Shown here: positions 41,913 through 43,045 of the stretch, piece by piece
Layout: every line of letters starts with the position of its first letter
Position numbering within the stretch: the first letter of the stretch is position 1
DNA from: Sulfuritalea sp.
GTDB taxonomy: Bacteria > Pseudomonadota > Gammaproteobacteria > Burkholderiales > Rhodocyclaceae
NCBI GenBank assembly: GCA_023700805.1
Contig: JAMPYF010000039.1
Coordinates: 1-43,045, forward strand
DNA: 43,045 nucleotides
Direction of reading: 5' to 3'
Notes under the pieces: generated by a model
What the model saw: the letters and a program-made list of their open reading frames with translations, nothing else
What the model was told of the DNA's origin: nothing
Database searches by the model: none
Program-made: the position numbers and the translations under genes

Positions 41913-42897
41913 TGGCACTTACTGACACGGCGATAAAAAACAGCAAACCCAAGGACAAGCCCATGCGCTTATCCGACGAGCGCGGCCTGTATCTCCTTCT
42001 CAATCCTGATGGTTCGCGCTGGTGGCGGCTGGATTACCGCTTTGATGGGAAGCGCAAAACACTGTCGATGGGAATCTATCCAGATGTTCCGCTCAAACTT
42101 GCACGCGAAAGACGGGAAGATGCCAGGGCGCTGATTGCTGCAGGTGGCGACCCTGGGGCGCAAAGAAAATCGGAGAAGCAGGCCAAAGCCGAGGCCGGTT
42201 CCAATACCTTCGAGGCACTAGCACGCGAATGGATGGCGACGCGCGGTAAAACGTGGACGGAGAGCTATGCCAGCAAAACCAAATCCGCATTGGAGCGGAA
42301 TGCTTTTCCGGCCATCGGTGGCAGGGCAATTACTGAAATCACTGCACCTGAGATGCTGGCCATGTTGAGAGCAATCGAAAGCCGGGGCATTGTCGATATG
42401 GCACATCGCATTCAGCAACATTGTGGCGCGATCTTTCGATACGCAATCGCAACAGGGCGAGCGATTGCCGATCCGGTGCCAAGTCTGCGGGGCGCATTAT
42501 CCACCGTGAAGCAAGAGCACTATGCGGCGCTTACTGATCCGGCAGAGTACGCCGAGCTATTGCGTGCCATCGACAACTATCGCGGTGAGGCAGCCACGAA
42601 GGCAGCCATGCAGCTATTGGCATTGACCTTTCAGCGAACGAAAGAAGTCCGGTTTGCGGAGTGGTCGCAATTCGACCTGGACGCGGCGCTGTGGCGCATT
42701 CCTGCCGAGACGATGAAGATGCGCGAGGCGCATATCGTGCCGCTGTCGCAGCAGGCGATAGAAGTCCTAAAACGGCTGCAGGCGTTAACGGGTGGTGGGC
42801 GCCTGGTGTTCCCGTCATCGACAAGCCGGGAGCGCCCTATCAGCGAGAATACTGTGACCTATGCACTTGCGCGGATGGGTTACAAAGGACGAATGAC
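41912..42897 (+). pseudogene. int: P4-type tyrosine integrase, interrupted by an IS element
   Basis: The intact part spans about 328 codons. N-terminal DUF4102-type domain (MALTDTAIKNSKPKDKPMRLSDERGLYLLL, GIYPDVPLKLARERREDA), core-binding domain (FEALAREWM), and the start of the catalytic domain with the first Arg in FQRTKEVRFAEW and the Lys strand in MKMREAHIVPLS. After YKGRMT one expects HGFR and the later His and Tyr; instead the frame enters IS sequence at 42898 and reads unrelated codons to a stop at 43019-43021. The catalytic H-x-x-R and Tyr are lost, so the integrase should be dead unless the IS leaves. Confidence 0.9.
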
Positions 42898-43045
42898 GAG
42901 CCTGTCAGAAATTTTGTGTGTGAGGCATAACATGTCGAAGGAAAGGAACATGTATGCCAAGCAAGACCCGCAAGAAGAAACCGGCAGCGGCGCTGCCGAC
43001 TATCCCGAAAGAAATCATTGATCAGTTTGTCAGTGGCCCGATGAC
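42898..43045 (+). mobile_element. Left end of an IS256-type insertion sequence (runs off the window)
   Basis: Begins about GAGCCTGTCAGAAATTTTGTG, directly where integrase similarity stops, and is followed 56 bases on by a transposase start. IS256 ends of the GNGCCTGTCA type are familiar, and these elements duplicate 8-9 target bases. The right end and the duplication are outside the window. Confidence 0.8.
42954..43045 (+). CDS. IS256-family transposase, N-terminal fragment
   Basis: Starts MPSKTRKKKPAAALPTIPKE and continues IIDQFVSGPMT to the window edge (30 full codons). The opening with basic residues, then IPKE-IIDQFVSGPM, matches the N-terminus of IS256-family DDE transposases as I know them. 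GGAA precedes the ATG. Catalytic residues are outside the window. Confidence 0.8.
   Translation, partial: MPSKTRKKKPAAALPTIPKEIIDQFVSGPM

Noticed and set aside
1..43045. CRISPR array, rRNA operon or complete prophage
   Set aside because: No regularly spaced repeats, no rRNA-like sequence and no phage structural genes. The only integration signs are at the right edge.

Overview
The window is a high-GC chromosomal stretch that looks betaproteobacterial. The supporting signs are a tRNA-Leu(UAG)-tig-clpP-clpX-lon block, a phasin for polyhydroxyalkanoate granules, hopanoid genes in the order hpnC-hpnD-hpnE, and protein sequences resembling Rhodocyclales and relatives. The lineage is inferred from protein style only. 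Coding is dense on both strands. Many genes overlap by ATGA or GTGA.

Layout, left to right. (1) 400-6145 (+): YoaA/DinG-type helicase, an uncharacterised ATP-grasp-like protein, and the molybdenum cofactor genes mobB, moeA, moaD, moaE. (2) 8608-6160 (-): a tight three-gene envelope operon (exported protein, M48 metallopeptidase, lipoprotein), then a phasin with its own terminator. (3) 9484-11315: DUF1304 membrane protein, catalase-like protein, VOC protein. (4) clpB behind a clear sigma-32 promoter, followed by an AbrB/Doc-type toxin-antitoxin pair with a palindromic operator. (5) 15019-17680: three small secreted proteins (two sharing a WYYC...YYPYV...C module) and an MFS transporter. (6) 29455-17814 (-): a signalling region with two class III adenylate cyclases fused to hemerythrin, a third with GAF-GAF-PAS, a hemerythrin-GGDEF protein, a PatZ-like protein acetyltransferase, Tag glycosylase and an AMP-forming acyl-CoA synthetase. 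(7) 29529-35432: methyltransferase, selU, tesA head-to-head with a YbbA-type ABC ATPase, then hpnC/D/E. (8) 35639-41614: tRNA-Leu, tig, clpP, clpX, lon, with a sigma-32-type promoter before lon. (9) 41674-43045: tRNA-Val, an integrase disrupted by an IS256-type element, and the start of its transposase; this is probably the edge of an integrated island.

Two things stand out. The first is a dispersed motif of about 27 bp with core AGTTGGCGCTGRCG. It occurs seven times (plus one weak copy in clpB), in intergenic and coding DNA and in both orientations. In four genes it is read in one frame as [RK]VGA[DG], often in what look like extra loops of MoaE, MoeA and an MFS linker. The second is the grouping of probable O2/NO-sensing hemerythrin cyclases around a protein acetyltransferase and an acyl-CoA synthetase carrying the PXXXXGK acetylation motif. 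This suggests an oxygen to cAMP and c-di-GMP to lysine-acetylation circuit. Both are hypotheses from sequence reading; no search or alignment program was run.
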